From Treponema sp. UBA4377 (lineage in GTDB: Bacteria > Spirochaetota > Spirochaetia > Treponematales > Treponemataceae), in the NCBI GenBank assembly GCA_002391235.1, contig DGRX01000027.1, forward strand, positions 17,330-81,329: a stretch of DNA of 64,000 nucleotides, given 5' to 3'. Position numbers and translations under genes: made by a program. The notes below the pieces were generated by a model. That model had not been told where the DNA came from. It saw nothing but the letters and a program-made list of their open reading frames with translations, and did no database searches. Positions 17,929 through 25,600 of this stretch are shown here, piece after piece. The stretch's first letter is position 1; each line of letters begins with the position of its first letter.

Positions 17929-20019
17929 TTAGTTGTTGTTTCGCTGGTTTTGCCTTGTGAAGTTTGTGATTCCCTCTTGCTGTTTTTCCAGCGAGTTAAG
18001 CGTTCCTTCCATCTGTCCGTACTTCGCGCGAAGCTCGGCTTCCTTGTCGTCAAGCTGCCGCTCAAGCTTTGTGATCTTTTTTTGAGTCGAGTCTATTTGC
18101 CTGTTAAGGACGCTGTCTTTGTTGGCCAAGATTCCGCCAGTCTGAACGTAGCTGGTAAGCTGCTTGTCGATGAGGTAGCCGATTCCGGAGTCAACGATCA
18201 AGTCTCCGTCGGAGTCGTAGCCGAAGATTTTCTTTATGTCCTCAAGGTTGTTCTTTAAATTTTCGTCAAGCTTTTTTTCGTCAATCTCAAGGTAGCCGCG
18301 CATTTTTCCTGGATTGTAGCCCGAATAGTTTGTCGCGTTTGTCGAGATTCCGATTTGGTTAAGCATCGTTATTTCGGCGTTTTCGGAAAATTTGTATTGC
18401 GCCGAAATTATTCTTTGCATCGAGCCTTTCGCGCTGGACAAGCTGAAGTCGTTGAAAAAAAGGCCCAGCTTTTTTTGGTAGCTTTCTTTTTCATCGTTTG
18501 AAAGGTAGTCCAACTCTTGGATTATCTCAGGCTTGTTCTGGCTGAGAATGTTCATCTCGGCCACGGCTTGGTTGTATTTTCCGACAAACTGGATCAAGGC
18601 GTCCTTCGCGCTTTCTGTGTCGGGCTTGATTGAAATCGTAGCGGTTCTTTCTGTTTTTTCGGCAACGTGCAAGGTGACGCCCGGAACCACGTCGTCGATG
18701 TCGTTTTGCGGCCTTGTTATCGTGATTCCTTCGTACTTGATCACCGCGTCTCCGGCCTCGCTTATCGCGTGGACGGCTTCGTAGCCCAAGTCCTTCTTTG
18801 CGTCAAAAGCGGTCATCGCGCTTACTTCAAGCTCAACGCCGGTATTGCGGTTCTTTATCGATATGGCCCTTATGCCCGGAAACTTTCTTGCGTCAACGCT
18901 GATCTTGGCTTCTTGGCCTAGTCCGGTCTTTTCGTCAAATTCCCAGGTCGCGGCCGGAACTTCGATTTCGCTTTCCGTTCCGTCTTCCAAAACCGCGTAC
19001 AAGACGGAATTGCTTCTTATTTCCAGCAAGTCTTCTTTTGGCTTTTCGGGAGCGGGGATTCCAGTTTCGCTGGCCTTGTTTTCCACGGTTACGCCGCCAA
19101 AGCTGACGCTTCCGGCGCCGGGAATGTCTGGCGCGCCGCCTCCCTGGTTTATCGCTTGCGTAATGTCGCTTGTCTTTCTTGCCTTGATCGTAAACTCAAC
19201 CCGCGAGTTTTCGTTGGAAGCCACGGCGGCCGGAATCTTTATCTCGCCGCCGCCGCGCGGACCCACCAAAAGGCCTGTCTTGACGGCCTTTACGTTGGAG
19301 GCCGAAAGCTCGGGCATTCCCTCTTGCTCGGCTTGCGAAATCGAGTCGGCGGAAGGGGAGGCCAAATCGCTTGCCCTTGTTCCAAAAGTCGTGGACTTTG
19401 ACGCGGTTTTTCTTACCATTTCTTTGTCCAAGGCGTAGTCCAAGGCCGCGTTCTCAAAGACCAAACGGTTTTCGGCGCCGGTTTTTAGCGATTCGATCAA
19501 CAGGGCCTTTTGCCCCTTGTTTACTCCGATTAAGGAGGCTTTGATTGTGTTCGCGCCGCGCTTGTTCAAGGACGTGATGAAGTCCTCGACTTTTCCGCCG
19601 CGCCATTTATATGAGATTGTTTTGTCGCCTGTTTTAAAAGTGTATGTTCCTTCGGGAACTTCTTCGCCTTTCGCGATTTCCTTGCTTAAAAAGCGGTCGC
19701 ATGTCGCCGGCGTTATAACGTCGATTTTAAATGAGTCAAAAGCCGCGTCCCGCCCGGCGTCGGCTGTTATAGCGAATTCATCAGTTGAAGAGGCTAATTT
19801 GTTGTTGAAAGGGTTGTCATACGAGTAAAGTGTTTTAACGCTATCTCGCAGCGAGGACATTTTTTGATTGACATCGCGCCAAGCGCTTTGCTGCGTCTTG
19901 TAAGTTTCGAGCGTATCCTGCTCCCTTGTAAGCGGGATGCGTTCGACTTTCATTAGACCTTCTACGAGATCATTGGTTTTATATTTGTCGCTGACGCCCG
20001 GTATGCCGATTCCTGCCAT
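17929..20019 (-). CDS. fliD: Flagellar filament capping protein FliD
   Basis: FliD caps the filament tip and folds incoming flagellin. The 696-residue protein starts with the family opening GIGIPGVSDKYKTNDLVEGLMKVE, shown here only as its two ends (GIGIPG and LVEGLMKVE), has a beta-rich variable middle and the C-terminal FliD_C coiled-coil region ending in a Gln/Asn-rich tail. It is much longer than the E. coli protein (468 residues), as expected in spirochetes, where the filament is periplasmic. It follows flaG after 30 bases. The middle contains Pro/Gly/Ala-rich linkers near residues 290-330. Confidence 0.92.
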   Translation of the reverse strand: MAGIGIPGVSDKYKTNDLVEGLMKVERIPLTREQDTLETYKTQQSAWRDVNQKMSSLRDSVKTLYSYDNPFNNKLASSTDEFAITADAGRDAAFDSFKIDVITPATCDRFLSKEIAKGEEVPEGTYTFKTGDKTISYKWRGGKVEDFITSLNKRGANTIKASLIGVNKGQKALLIESLKTGAENRLVFENAALDYALDKEMVRKTASKSTTFGTRASDLASPSADSISQAEQEGMPELSASNVKAVKTGLLVGPRGGGEIKIPAAVASNENSRVEFTIKARKTSDITQAINQGGGAPDIPGAGSVSFGGVTVENKASETGIPAPEKPKEDLLEIRSNSVLYAVLEDGTESEIEVPAATWEFDEKTGLGQEAKISVDARKFPGIRAISIKNRNTGVELEVSAMTAFDAKKDLGYEAVHAISEAGDAVIKYEGITITRPQNDIDDVVPGVTLHVAEKTERTATISIKPDTESAKDALIQFVGKYNQAVAEMNILSQNKPEIIQELDYLSNDEKESYQKKLGLFFNDFSLSSAKGSMQRIISAQYKFSENAEITMLNQIGISTNATNYSGYNPGKMRGYLEIDEKKLDENLKNNLEDIKKIFGYDSDGDLIVDSGIGYLIDKQLTSYVQTGGILANKDSVLNRQIDSTQKKITKLERQLDDKEAELRAKYGQMEGTLNSLEKQQEGITNFTRQNQRNNN

Positions 20020-20049
20020 ATAACCCCGATGATGATCCCATGTGAGTTT

Positions 20050-20424
20050 TTAAATCATTTGATCAAACAAAAGACCCATGGTCTTTCGCATGTTGATTTT
20101 TATCCTCTGCATGTCCTCGGACGGTATTTCCTTAAGCACTTTGTTGGTGCTGGGGTCAACCACCCTGATTATAACGCTGTTCAATTCTTTGTTGACAGAG
20201 AATTGAAGCCTGCGTCCCATCACTTGATCCGACAGTTGCTGCAACTGCTGGACGTCAGCTTTGGTCTGGGCCATGTTTGCCTCAATGTTTTGAACGACGC
20301 TGGCGCCGTCCGCAATATTGAGTTGTTGTTCTACACTTCCTGTACCTGCACTAATAGGAACGGAATTGTAGCGCATTTGGCCATCCATTGCCAAAGACTG
20401 CCCTATGCTACTGATCGTATTCAT
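20050..20424 (-). CDS. flaG: Flagellar protein FlaG
   Basis: The 124-residue protein has a disordered Ser/Gln-rich N-terminus and the conserved FlaG C-terminal core LQFSVNKELNSVIIRVVD followed by VLKEIPSEDMQRI. FlaG influences filament length and usually precedes fliD, as here. A strong Shine-Dalgarno (AGGAGGA) precedes the ATG. A hairpin terminator separates it from the flagellin gene upstream, so it may be expressed by read-through. Confidence 0.9.
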   Translation of the reverse strand: MNTISSIGQSLAMDGQMRYNSVPISAGTGSVEQQLNIADGASVVQNIEANMAQTKADVQQLQQLSDQVMGRRLQFSVNKELNSVIIRVVDPSTNKVLKEIPSEDMQRIKINMRKTMGLLFDQMI

Positions 20425-20436
20425 AGGCGTTCCTCC

Positions 20437-20478
20437 TGAAAAATTAGGAAGAGGGAAGGGGCGCGCCTTCCCTTTTCC
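20437..20478 (-). terminator. Terminator between flagellin 2 and flaG
   Basis: A 13-base-pair stem with one mismatch (20447-20459 with 20466-20478; core GGGAAGG/CCTTCCC) and a GGCGCG loop is followed on the minus strand by TAATTTTT. It would end most flagellin transcripts and let a fraction read into flaG-fliD. Confidence 0.7.
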
Positions 20479-20534
20479 ACGCTTTTGTCAAAAAGACGAC
20501 ATCCAGTGATCTCTTTAACAACTGCGATTTTAGA

Positions 20535-21383
20535 CTATCTCAACAATCCAAGAACATTCTGAGACTGTGAGTTGGCCTGAGCGAGCATAGCGGTTCCAGA
20601 CTGTGTGAGAATCTGGTTCTTTGTATACTCAACCATTTCAGAAGCCATGTCGGTGTCGCGGATGCGGCTCTCGGCGGCCTGAAGGTTTTCGGCAGCAACT
20701 TGAACGCCGTTTGAGGCCATTTCAAAGCGGTTCTGGTAAGCGCCCAAATCCGCGCGCTGCTTGGAAACAGTTGTAAGCGCGGCGTCCACTGTACCAATCG
20801 CCATGTTGGCGCTCTCGGGGTTAGCGATGCTAACCTGCTCGTCTGTGCCCTGTGTTCCCTTGAGTCCAAGGGCCTGGGCTGTCATTGTGCCAATGTATAC
20901 TCTCGCGTTCTGGTCCATGTTGGCGCCAATCTGGAACTGCATCACTCTTTCAGAATTCTCGGCAAAGCCGCCTGTAAGAATGTTCATTCCATTGAACTGA
21001 GCCTGGCTGGCAATGCGGTCAACTTCAGAAACAAGCTGAGAAACCTCTACCTGAATCTGCATGCGGTCTTCGTCGGAATAGATTCCGTTGGCAGACTGCA
21101 CTGAAAGCTCGCGAATGCGCTGAAGGATGTCTGTAGTTTCCTGCAAGTATCCTTCTGTAGCCTGAATGAATGAAACACCATTCTGGATGTTTCTGTTAGC
21201 CTGGTTCAAGCCGCGAACCTGGCTGCGCATCTTTTCAGATACGGCCAAGCCTGAAGCGTCGTCGCCGGCGCGGTTGATCTTTTCGCCAGAGCTAAGTTTT
21301 TCAATGTTGCCCATGATAGCGTCATTTGACATGCCAAGTGTGCGGTTAGCATACATCGCGCTCATGTTGTGGTTAATAATCAT
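20535..21383 (-). CDS. flaB: Flagellin (FlaB type), copy 2
   Basis: The 282-residue protein starts MIINHNMSAMYANRTLG and ends AQANSQSQNVLGLLR, the conserved D0 ends of spirochete FlaB core flagellins. Between them is only a short D1 connection and no variable D2/D3 domain, as expected of periplasmic filament cores. It has no signal peptide and is exported by the flagellar type III apparatus. The paralogue at 21726-22586 is close in sequence but differs in the middle. The leader is about 220 bases and carries a 21-base-pair hairpin. Its promoter looks like sigma-70, unlike that of the other copy. Confidence 0.95.
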   Translation of the reverse strand: MIINHNMSAMYANRTLGMSNDAIMGNIEKLSSGEKINRAGDDASGLAVSEKMRSQVRGLNQANRNIQNGVSFIQATEGYLQETTDILQRIRELSVQSANGIYSDEDRMQIQVEVSQLVSEVDRIASQAQFNGMNILTGGFAENSERVMQFQIGANMDQNARVYIGTMTAQALGLKGTQGTDEQVSIANPESANMAIGTVDAALTTVSKQRADLGAYQNRFEMASNGVQVAAENLQAAESRIRDTDMASEMVEYTKNQILTQSGTAMLAQANSQSQNVLGLLR

Positions 21384-21485
21384 GTTAAGCCCTCCATGTG
21401 TTTTAAACTACGCTACGTCTTGTAACGCGTCCTGTTCGCGCGGGCGATGCCGGTTTATGCGCCCCCGGCACGTTTCAACCCCATT

Positions 21486-21534
21486 GCGGCAGGAAAAAAT
21501 GCTTCGCGTTTTACGAAACATTTTTTTCTGCCGC
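21486..21534 (-). repeat. Long perfect-loop hairpin in the flagellin 2 leader
   Basis: The arms 21486-21506 and 21514-21534 are inverted repeats of 21 bases with 19 matches, closed by a 7-base loop (CGTTTTA). One of the two mismatches is a wobble pair on either strand. The stem begins GCGGCAG and has an A6/T7 block. It sits inside the predicted 5' untranslated leader of the downstream flagellin mRNA. Confidence 0.75.
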
Positions 21535-21609
21535 CGCTCGCAGCGCATGGCTGGCTTTTTATATGTCAAAGATCAAAGCGCGGTTGAAAACGCGCCTATA
21601 GTTACTACA

Positions 21610-21638
21610 ATTTTAGTCCGATTTTGTTGATTTGTCAA
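21610..21638 (-). promoter_or_regulatory. Sigma-70-type promoter for flagellin copy 2
   Basis: TTGACA, 17 bases, TAAAAT on the minus strand: a full -35 box with optimal spacing. It lies downstream of the terminator of flagellin copy 1 and about 225 bases before the flagellin 2 ATG. Confidence 0.7.
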
Positions 21639-21651
21639 GGCTTTTTACACG

Positions 21652-21715
21652 CAGAAAAGGGGAGGGCAAGAAAAGCGAGCGCTTTCCTCGTCCGTCCCCT
21701 CCACTTTTGTGTATT
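21652..21715 (-). terminator. Terminator of flagellin copy 1
   Basis: A long, imperfect stem on the minus strand pairs AAAGTGGAGGGG with CTCCCCTTTT and an inner AGGAAAGC with GCTTTTCT around a GCTC loop. It ends in a short T run and lies ten bases after the flagellin stop. Confidence 0.6.
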
Positions 21716-21725
21716 ATTCTGTCAA

Positions 21726-22586
21726 CTATCTCAACAATGACAAGACGTTCTGGCTCTGTGTGTTAGCCTGGGCCAACATCGCAGTTCCGGCCTGCTGAAG
21801 GACAGAGTTCTTTGTGAACTCAACCATCTGGCTGGCCATGTCTGTGTCGCGGATGCGGCTCTCAGAAGCCTGCAAGTTCTCAGCGCCGATGTCAAGGCCG
21901 CGAACGGCGTATTCCATGCGGTTCTGATAGGCGCCAAGGTCGGCGCGCTGCTTGTTGATTCTCTTGAGGGCCTCGTCGATTACGCCGATGGCGTGGTTGG
22001 CGTCATCCGGAGCGGCCAAGTTAATCTTGTCGCCTGTTCCGATTTCGCGAACTCCAAGGGCTTCGGCTGTCATCGTTCCGATGAAAACCTGCATTCTCTG
22101 GTCCATGTTGGCGCCGATGTGGAACCACATAGATCCTGTCACAGTGTTTTCTCCCATGGGCTGGGCAAAGCGGCCGGTGAGCATGTTCATGCCGTTGAAC
22201 TGGGCGGCGCTCGCGATGCGGTCTACCTCAGAAACAAGGGCGCTGACTTCGACTTGAATCTGCATGCGGTCTTCGTCGGAATAGATTCCGTTTGAAGCCT
22301 GAACGGCAAGCTCGCGGATGCGCTGCATGATGTCAGTTGTCTCCTGAAGATAGCCTTCGGTTGTCTGGATGAAACTGATTCCATTCTGAGCGTTCTCTGA
22401 AGCCTGGTTCAAACCGCGGATTTGGGCGCGCATTTTTTCAGAAACTGCAAGTCCTGAAGCGTCGTCGCCGGCGCGGTTGATTCTTTCGCCTGAAGAGAGT
22501 TTTTCCATGTCTTTGGAGAGACCAAGACCCGTTACGCCGAGCTGACGATTGGCGTACATAGCTGACATGTTGTGGTTGATAACCAT
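21726..22586 (-). CDS. flaB: Flagellin (FlaB type), copy 1
   Basis: The 286-residue protein opens MVINHNMSAMYANRQLG and closes AQANTQSQNVLSLLR. These are FlaB D0 ends with a minimal centre. I chose the ATG at 22586, behind AAGGAGG, although the frame is open 11 codons further up. Compared with copy 2 it has a few extra residues in the central segment (MGENTVTGSMWFHIGANM). It is transcribed alone, with its own sigma-28-like promoter and terminator, so the ratio of the two flagellins could be set independently. Confidence 0.95.
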   Translation of the reverse strand: MVINHNMSAMYANRQLGVTGLGLSKDMEKLSSGERINRAGDDASGLAVSEKMRAQIRGLNQASENAQNGISFIQTTEGYLQETTDIMQRIRELAVQASNGIYSDEDRMQIQVEVSALVSEVDRIASAAQFNGMNMLTGRFAQPMGENTVTGSMWFHIGANMDQRMQVFIGTMTAEALGVREIGTGDKINLAAPDDANHAIGVIDEALKRINKQRADLGAYQNRMEYAVRGLDIGAENLQASESRIRDTDMASQMVEFTKNSVLQQAGTAMLAQANTQSQNVLSLLR

Positions 22587-22747
22587 AGATTTCCTCCTTG
22601 GAAATATGTCGATGAGCAAAATCCTTTTTGCTCCAAAAGTATAAAATTGCGCTTCAGCATAACAAGGCTACATCCACGCAGTTTTATACTGATTCGTCTG
22701 AAGTCAGTTCCAGCCGGAACTTTACCCTTCATAACTCTTCATAATAA

Positions 22748-22775
22748 TTTTCGGCCCGCGCCGCGAAAAACTTTA
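22748..22775 (-). promoter_or_regulatory. Sigma-28 promoter for flagellin copy 1
   Basis: On the minus strand TAAAGTTT, 12 bases, GCCGAAAA. The -35 matches the FliA consensus at 8/8 and the -10 at 7/8; the spacer is one base longer than the usual 11. It gives a leader of about 155 bases. This is the expected class for a late flagellar gene. Confidence 0.75.
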
Positions 22776-22817
22776 GCGAATTTTTTAAAAAAAATGAAAA
22801 AAAATATAAAAAAATGA

Positions 22818-22991
22818 CAAAAAGGCGAAAAAAACGCTCCCAGTTGCGGCTGCGTCATTGCGGAACCGCTTGATAACTGCGCTACTCGCTGTTTGCGCTT
22901 GAAACTATTTTACTTCGCCGCTTACGCGGCGGCGCAAACAGAGAGTTTCCGCAAGCCGCCCCGCGACTTCCGCGTTTTTTTCGCCTTTTTG
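22818..22991. repeat. Dispersed intergenic repeat, family B, copy 1, with perfect terminal inverted repeats
   Basis: Perfect 20-base terminal inverted repeats (22818-22837 and 22972-22991, beginning CAAAAAGGCG) enclose a GC-rich body from 22838 that contains an inner GTTTGCGC/GCGCAAAC stem. The body matches the reverse complement of 46062-46197 over roughly 130 bases. It lies between the rdgB stop and the flagellin 1 promoter. The T-rich arm would also work as a terminator for rdgB. Confidence 0.8.
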
Positions 22992-22997
22992 GTTAAT

Positions 22998-23672
22998 TTA
23001 CAATGTTTTTATTATTTCTAAAATGGCGCGGGTGGCTTTGCCGCGGTGGGAAATCGCGTTTTTTTGGTCGGCGCTAAGCTCGGCCACCGTCTTTTTGTAT
23101 TGCGGTAGGTAGATTATCGGGTCGTAGCCAAAGCCGCCGGAGCCGCGAGCGTCCTCGATTCGCTCGATTACGCTTCCTTCCATCGTCTCTTGCGCGATGA
23201 AAAAGCGGCTGGGATTGACCAAAAGGACCATCGAGCAGGAATAGTGGCAGCTGCGCGGCCCGTTTTGGTACAAAAAGCCGTTTTTGGGCTGCCCGCCAGC
23301 CAGCGCGGCCGTGGTTTGTTCTATTAAATGTCGGTTTTGCTCGTCCTGGCTGATTTTGCTTCCGTCGGGCTTTCCTTTCATAAAGTCCGGCCCCGCGTAG
23401 CGCGCCGACCAAACGCCGGGAGCCCCGCCCAAGGCGTCCACGCAAATGCCCGAGTCGTCGGCCATGACAAGCGGGGGCGTTTTTTCTAGCGAGCGCGCCT
23501 TGTGCCACAAGTCCAGGGCCTTTATCATCGAATTTTGGTAAAAATCCGTTCCCGTTTCCTCGGGATCAAAGTCGATTCCCATTTCCTTGGGGATGACAAC
23601 CTCAAAGTCCGGCAAAACCTGGCTGATTTCGCGCTTTTTGTTCAAATTTCCTGTGGCAAGATAAATTTTCAT
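22998..23672 (-). CDS. rdgB: XTP/dITP pyrophosphatase (RdgB/HAM1 family)
   Basis: Removes deaminated purine nucleotides from the precursor pool. The product is 224 residues from the ATG at 23672. It opens KIYLATGNLNKKREI (the family's T/SxNxxK substrate site), has the catalytic ADDSGICVDALGGAPGVWSARYAG region near residues 82-105 (given here as ADDSGICVDALGG and PGVWSARYAG) and the C-terminal GGFGYDPIIYLP and ISHRGKA segments. An insertion between about 110 and 150 carries extra Asn/Gln. No Shine-Dalgarno precedes the start; the predicted -10 ends seven bases away. Confidence 0.93.
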   Translation of the reverse strand: MKIYLATGNLNKKREISQVLPDFEVVIPKEMGIDFDPEETGTDFYQNSMIKALDLWHKARSLEKTPPLVMADDSGICVDALGGAPGVWSARYAGPDFMKGKPDGSKISQDEQNRHLIEQTTAALAGGQPKNGFLYQNGPRSCHYSCSMVLLVNPSRFFIAQETMEGSVIERIEDARGSGGFGYDPIIYLPQYKKTVAELSADQKNAISHRGKATRAILEIIKTL

Positions 23673-23679
23673 AGGCGGA

Positions 23680-23708
23680 ATAATAGCGGAAAAGAGCGCG
23701 AAAGGCAA
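23680..23708 (-). promoter_or_regulatory. Promoter of rdgB, predicted leaderless
   Basis: TTGCCT, 17 bases, TATTAT on the minus strand. The -10 ends seven bases before the rdgB ATG, so transcription should start at or next to the start codon. Confidence 0.5.
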
Positions 23709-23779
23709 GCGGAATTCAGAAGTTGGCGCGATTCTTGCTATATTAATGCATATTAATTAAATGTTAGAGGGGAAAAGTT

Positions 23780-24748
23780 ATGGAAGACTGCGAGTTGGAC
23801 ATGATTCCGGAAATGTGGAAAAAAGGGAGTTTGAGCAAGGAGGAGGCCGTGATGAAAATACTTGAGCGCGTGTACATGAATCCAGGCCGCTTCAATTTGC
23901 TTGACATGGATGAGGACGAACGAAGCGATTTTTTGTTGAGCGCCGTTCCTAAATTCAAGGGAATCCTTGACCGCTACGACAAACGGCTTGGGCCTTTGGG
24001 CGCCTATCTTTTTTATTCGCTTCCGGGAATCAGGCTTTCTTGGTCAAGAAAAAAAGAGGAGGAAACCGCAAGCAAGCGGGCGACAAGAAGGAATCTTAAG
24101 AACATATATGAAATCGAGGTTGAAAAGAACAGCCGCTTGGGGCGGGCCGGAGAGGACGGCTCGCTAAAGGTGAGGGATGCCGGCGGAGATGGCTTTGAGG
24201 AGCCGCTGGTTTTTAGGCGAGTCTTTGGCCGCCGCAAAAATTTGCTTGAGCCAAAGGAAGTTTTTTACAAAAAGCGGGCCGCGTTTGTTCTAGCCTTAAA
24301 GTCGGCGTGGTACATTGACGATTCCAGCCTTGGAAAAATAAGCGGCTATTGCGGCTTTTCAAAAGAGCGGGTTTTTGAGACGATGCGAAAAATCAAGGAC
24401 AGCTTGTTGGAGCGGAGCGAAAAGCGGGCAAAAGTGGAGGCTTGCCGCGACAGGGCCTGGGGCTTTGTTTGCAAGTACAGGGAGATGCTCGCCCGGACGG
24501 ATCCATCAAGCTCAAAATTCATTCTTTTAAAAAAGAAGCTGGACTATCAATTGAATTCTTGGAAAAACAAAAACAAGCTTTTGCAAAGCTGCCAAATGAC
24601 TTTGGCTCCAAGAAACAATGAGTTGGCCAAGATTTTAAAAGTCAAGCCCTACAGAATCAGCGTCTTTTTAAATTACGCCAAAAAGCTTGAAAAGTCTGGA
24701 GAAAGGCTTCTTTGCGCGGACGATGGCGAAGACCTGCGCAAACCTTGA
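23780..24748 (+). CDS. Basic protein, possibly a divergent sigma-like regulator
   Basis: The 322-residue, Lys/Arg-rich cytoplasmic protein starts behind GAGGGG. I do not recognise it with certainty. Residues about 45-90 (DERSDFLLSAVPKFKGIL then DRYDKRLGPLGAYLFYSL) resemble region 2 of sigma-70 factors, where a DLxQE helix is followed by a FDxxxGxxFxxY turn. Two later stretches (LGKISGYCGFSKERVFETM and LAKILKVKPYRISVFLNYA) look like helix-turn-helix units. Together this would suit a degenerate sigma or anti-terminator protein, but the similarity is my own reading. A panB promoter overlaps its 3' end. The alternative is a nucleic-acid-binding protein of unknown type. Confidence 0.55.
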   Translation: MEDCELDMIPEMWKKGSLSKEEAVMKILERVYMNPGRFNLLDMDEDERSDFLLSAVPKFKGILDRYDKRLGPLGAYLFYSLPGIRLSWSRKKEEETASKRATRRNLKNIYEIEVEKNSRLGRAGEDGSLKVRDAGGDGFEEPLVFRRVFGRRKNLLEPKEVFYKKRAAFVLALKSAWYIDDSSLGKISGYCGFSKERVFETMRKIKDSLLERSEKRAKVEACRDRAWGFVCKYREMLARTDPSSSKFILLKKKLDYQLNSWKNKNKLLQSCQMTLAPRNNELAKILKVKPYRISVFLNYAKKLEKSGERLLCADDGEDLRKP

Positions 24749-24774
24749 CAAAGGGCGGGGAAGTCCGCTATAGT
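24745..24774 (+). promoter_or_regulatory. Promoter of the pantothenate/CoA genes
   Basis: TTGACA, 18 bases, TATAGT, overlapping the stop of the preceding gene. It leaves a leader of about 30 bases with AAAGGACA before the panB ATG. Confidence 0.6.
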
Positions 24775-24812
24775 TGAACTGCAGACTTGATCACTTTAAA
24801 AGGACAGGTACT

Positions 24813-25565
24813 ATGACAGTTCTAGACTTTCCCGCCTTCAAAAAAGAGGGCAAAAAAATCTCAATGATTACGTGCTACGACGCGGCCTTCGCCAAAATCG
24901 TAGGAGCCTCAAACGTTGACTGCATTCTTATCGGCGACTCATGCTCGATGGTCATGCACGGAAAGCCGACGACGGTTTGCGGAACGATGCAAATGATGGT
25001 GGACCACACGGCCGCCGTCCGCGCCGGAACCGACAAATTCATCGTCGGCGACATGCCCTTTTTGGCCACAAGAAAATCCTTGGCCGACACGGTTGAGAGC
25101 GCGGGCCGCCTTTTGGCCGCCGGCACCAATGCCGTAAAGATTGAGCGAATCGACACGCAGGCCGACACGATAAAGTATTTGGTCGACTCAGGAATCCCGG
25201 TAATGGCGCACCTTGGGCTTACACCGCAATTTTTCAACGCGATGGGCGGCCACAAAAAGCAGGGGAAGACTGACAGCGAGGCCGAGCGCATTTACCAAGA
25301 AGCGCTTTTGGCCGAAAAGTGCGGCTGCTTCGCCATTGTCTTGGAATGCATCCCGGAGGACTTGGCGGGGCGCATAACCCATGCCGTTTCAATTCCTACG
25401 ATTGGAATCGGAAGCGGCCGCGACTGCGACGGCCAGGTTTTGGTTTTGCAGGACGCTTTGGGAATGACGCAGGGCGCGCCCAAGTTTGCCCATAAGTTTA
25501 TGGACGGCTGGAACTTGATCCTTGGCGCGCTCAACGACTATGACGCGGACACTAAGCGCGGCTAA
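24813..25565 (+). CDS. panB: 3-methyl-2-oxobutanoate hydroxymethyltransferase
   Basis: Makes ketopantoate from 2-oxoisovalerate and methylene-tetrahydrofolate. The product is 250 residues from the ATG at 24813, behind AAAGGA. The Mg-binding GDSCSMVMHG and GDMPF segments and the TIGIGSGRDCDGQVLVLQD tail are typical and intact, and the length is close to the family's 260-280. It is the first gene of the pantothenate/CoA series. Confidence 0.93.
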   Translation: MTVLDFPAFKKEGKKISMITCYDAAFAKIVGASNVDCILIGDSCSMVMHGKPTTVCGTMQMMVDHTAAVRAGTDKFIVGDMPFLATRKSLADTVESAGRLLAAGTNAVKIERIDTQADTIKYLVDSGIPVMAHLGLTPQFFNAMGGHKKQGKTDSEAERIYQEALLAEKCGCFAIVLECIPEDLAGRITHAVSIPTIGIGSGRDCDGQVLVLQDALGMTQGAPKFAHKFMDGWNLILGALNDYDADTKRG

Positions 25566-25600
25566 CCGCGCGAACAGCCGTATTATTGGAGGACAAAAAA

